From Moorella sp. UBA4076 (GTDB lineage Bacteria > Bacillota > DSM-521 > Neomoorellales > Neomoorellaceae): DNA of 6,498 nt. How positions within the stretch are numbered: position 1 is the first letter of the stretch; the number at the start of each line of letters is the position of its first letter. Location of the stretch: assembly GCA_002383405.1 (NCBI GenBank), contig DFYS01000107.1, positions 15,572 to 22,069 of the forward strand, read 5' to 3'. This document shows positions 6,301 through 6,498 of this stretch, in pieces. Below the pieces are notes generated by a model. The model saw only the letters and a program-made list of their open reading frames with translations. It was not told the DNA's origin and made no database searches. The translations under genes were made by a program, and so were the position numbers.

Positions 6301-6498
6301 TCAAAGAAACGGCCCCCGGCCAGGTAGGCGGCGACGATATTCGGGGCCAGCTGGGTATGGGGGCCGGCCGCCGGCCCGATCACGCTTTCCATGCGCTCGC
6401 CGAACAATAACCAACCGGCTTCCCCCGGCGGACAATAGAATTTCTCCTGCGGGATGCCGAAGATGCTGCCGTATTGCCGGTACTCTTCCCGCATCCAG
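3330..6498 (-). CDS. ygfK: YgfK-like flavin/iron-sulfur oxidoreductase (putative selenate reductase subunit), 5' partial
   Basis: Large cytoplasmic redox protein; 1054 residues are visible counting from the internal ATG at 6492-6494. E. coli YgfK has about 20 more N-terminal residues before the shared SIFGIP motif, and the frame stays open to the right edge, so the start lies outside. Domains: DHOD-like barrel (1-375; GPAAGPHTQLA, TLSTMHGCPP, FVKLNPTLLGYE); helical Fe-S domain with Cys473, 478, 482, 521, 525 and 529; FAD site IGAGPAG (581-587); NAD(P) site GGGNTAMD (711-718) with YRRS; FAD-closing GGDARRG (850-856); two C-terminal [4Fe-4S] motifs, Cys921/924/928/931/935 and Cys963/966/969/973. 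The plan resembles rearranged dihydropyrimidine dehydrogenase and GltD-type subunits. YgfK is named for selenate reduction in E. coli and lies in purine-catabolism clusters with molybdenum hydroxylases; recent work links such clusters to anaerobic urate breakdown. The exact reaction is unproven, and no partner gene is in this window. Confidence 0.92.
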   Translation of the reverse strand, partial: WMREEYRQYGSIFGIPQEKFYCPPGEAGWLLFGERMESVIGPAAGPHTQLAPNIVAAYLAGGRFFELKTVQVLDRLDIAKPCIAAADEGYNVEWSTELTVEEALAEYVKAWFLLHVLQKELWGQDERGFSFNMSAGYDLQGIKSPKVDRFIEGLKDAAGTAIFQECRAVLHEEAGGFRAVDSSFIDAIAPHICTSVTLSTMHGCPPAEIETICRYLLAEKKLHTFVKLNPTLLGYEFARATLAAMGYNYIQLKEESFSHDLQYGDGLALLKRLQEFAREQQRGFGVKLSNTLAVQNTASELPGQEMYMSGRALYPLTINLAARLAAEFRGDLKISYAGGGDAFNVARICATGIWPITVATTLLKPGGYLRLRQLAGELEQYRDHSRRMAAVPLGVAEGELAQYRDRSPAGGTVDGEGDGNVLPPYQVLSLTAGTVDVTGLATLAATASGERDYRKEKRGSGSRKLDRKLPLTDCFIAPCTAACPIGQDIPEYIRLAGEGRYREAYELIISRNPLPFITGSICTQHCAAKCTRRDYDEPVCIRAVKKIAAINGAPAYRPGDQPGERPGDQPGSDPLPARVAVIGAGPAGLAAGYFLARAGLEVTIFDQRENPGGTVAYVIPDFRIKDEAIARDLELVRAAGVRFRLGVDPGFDIARLKEDGFRYIFLAPGAGKARTLDLDAGGENIRDALAFLEDFQANREKVSLRPRVAVIGGGNTAMDAARAALRVAGVEKVYIIYRRSRACMPASREELEEALAEGVVLKELLAPRAWVNGVLRCQKMELSDPDASGRPGVVARAGEFEDIAVDVVLAAVGQEPDYGILKKNGIALDSSGRVVVDPDTHETSIANVFLGGDARRGAATIVEAIADGSKVARAILAREGVAPPATAPAITFDRTRQRREITAKKGILRPAAADAAGEHERCLECSYICNICVEVCPNRANIAVSATGAAFRDGNQILHIDSLCNECGNCATFCPYDGAPYKDKLTLFEDEADFNNSRNNGFLLLRSGEEPAFRVRVEGRVQEVKLAGDGSSDADLAPGVRDLIAAVYQGYKYLF
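4782..4829 (-). repeat. In-frame 24-bp tandem repeat in ygfK (two units)
   Basis: Residues 556-571 are RPGDQPGE followed by RPGDQPGS, encoded by two adjacent 24-bp units. They lie in the linker between the helical Fe-S domain (last cysteine about 539) and the FAD-binding fold that begins at about 577. A proline/glycine-rich flexible spacer is expected. E. coli YgfK has a short unrelated linker here. Confidence 0.85.
5169..5366 (-). repeat. In-frame 66-bp imperfect tandem repeat in ygfK (three units)
   Basis: Residues 377-398, 399-420 and 421-442 are three 22-residue units beginning LEQYRDHS, LAQYRDRS and LPPYQVLS. Units two and three also share GTVD at the same place. At DNA level a 14-base identity (5282-5295 and 5348-5361) and a shared ATCCACCGT segment (5190-5198 and 5256-5264) both show a 66-base period. 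The units fill the linker between the DHOD-like barrel and the first Fe-S domain, making it clearly longer than in E. coli YgfK. Confidence 0.85.

Noticed and set aside
6492..6494. This ATG as the true start of ygfK
   Set aside because: Homologues have about 20 residues before this point, the frame is open to the window edge (preceded by a Trp codon), and no ribosome binding site can be seen in the four remaining bases.

Overview
The window is GC-rich bacterial DNA, and every supported gene is read from the minus strand. The gene set (ECF transporter T and A subunits, a two-subunit iron-sulfur L-serine dehydratase locus, a YgfK-type flavin/iron-sulfur oxidoreductase) and the strong Shine-Dalgarno sites suggest an anaerobic Firmicute. 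A Moorella-like thermophilic clostridium is my best guess. This is inferred from family content only; there is no rRNA to confirm it.

Layout in transcription order, right to left. Positions 6498-3330 hold a nearly complete ygfK-like gene whose 5' end runs off the right edge. It encodes a protein of more than 1050 residues: a DHOD-like barrel, a cysteine-rich helical Fe-S domain, FAD and NAD(P) domains, and a C-terminal pair of [4Fe-4S] clusters. Both interdomain linkers carry in-frame tandem repeats. Positions 3329-2913 contain no gene but are unusually dense in perfect stem-loops and may be a structured RNA. Positions 2900-2214 hold a wrecked L-serine dehydratase locus: the start of the beta-subunit gene (sdaAB) is joined out of frame to the end of the alpha-subunit gene (sdaAA), and a second frameshift sits in a G7 run. 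A plausible promoter and a good ribosome binding site still precede it.

Positions 2150-1979 are a regulatory region with a near-consensus promoter (TTTACA, 17 bp, TATAAT), a palindrome inside its spacer, a tandem 9-bp repeat upstream of the -35, a possible 25-codon leader peptide and a terminator-like hairpin. It drives ecfT (1978-1178) and ecfA (1166-318), a tightly coupled pair for the energizing module of an ECF vitamin or metal transporter. No substrate-binding S component is visible, so the substrate is unknown. Positions 1-317 contain no recognisable gene.

The strongest points for a second look are the sdaAB/sdaAA deletion fusion, the structured region at 2942-3259 with mutually exclusive pairings, and the 22-residue repeats in the YgfK linker. 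I did not find evidence of a complete new multi-gene system.
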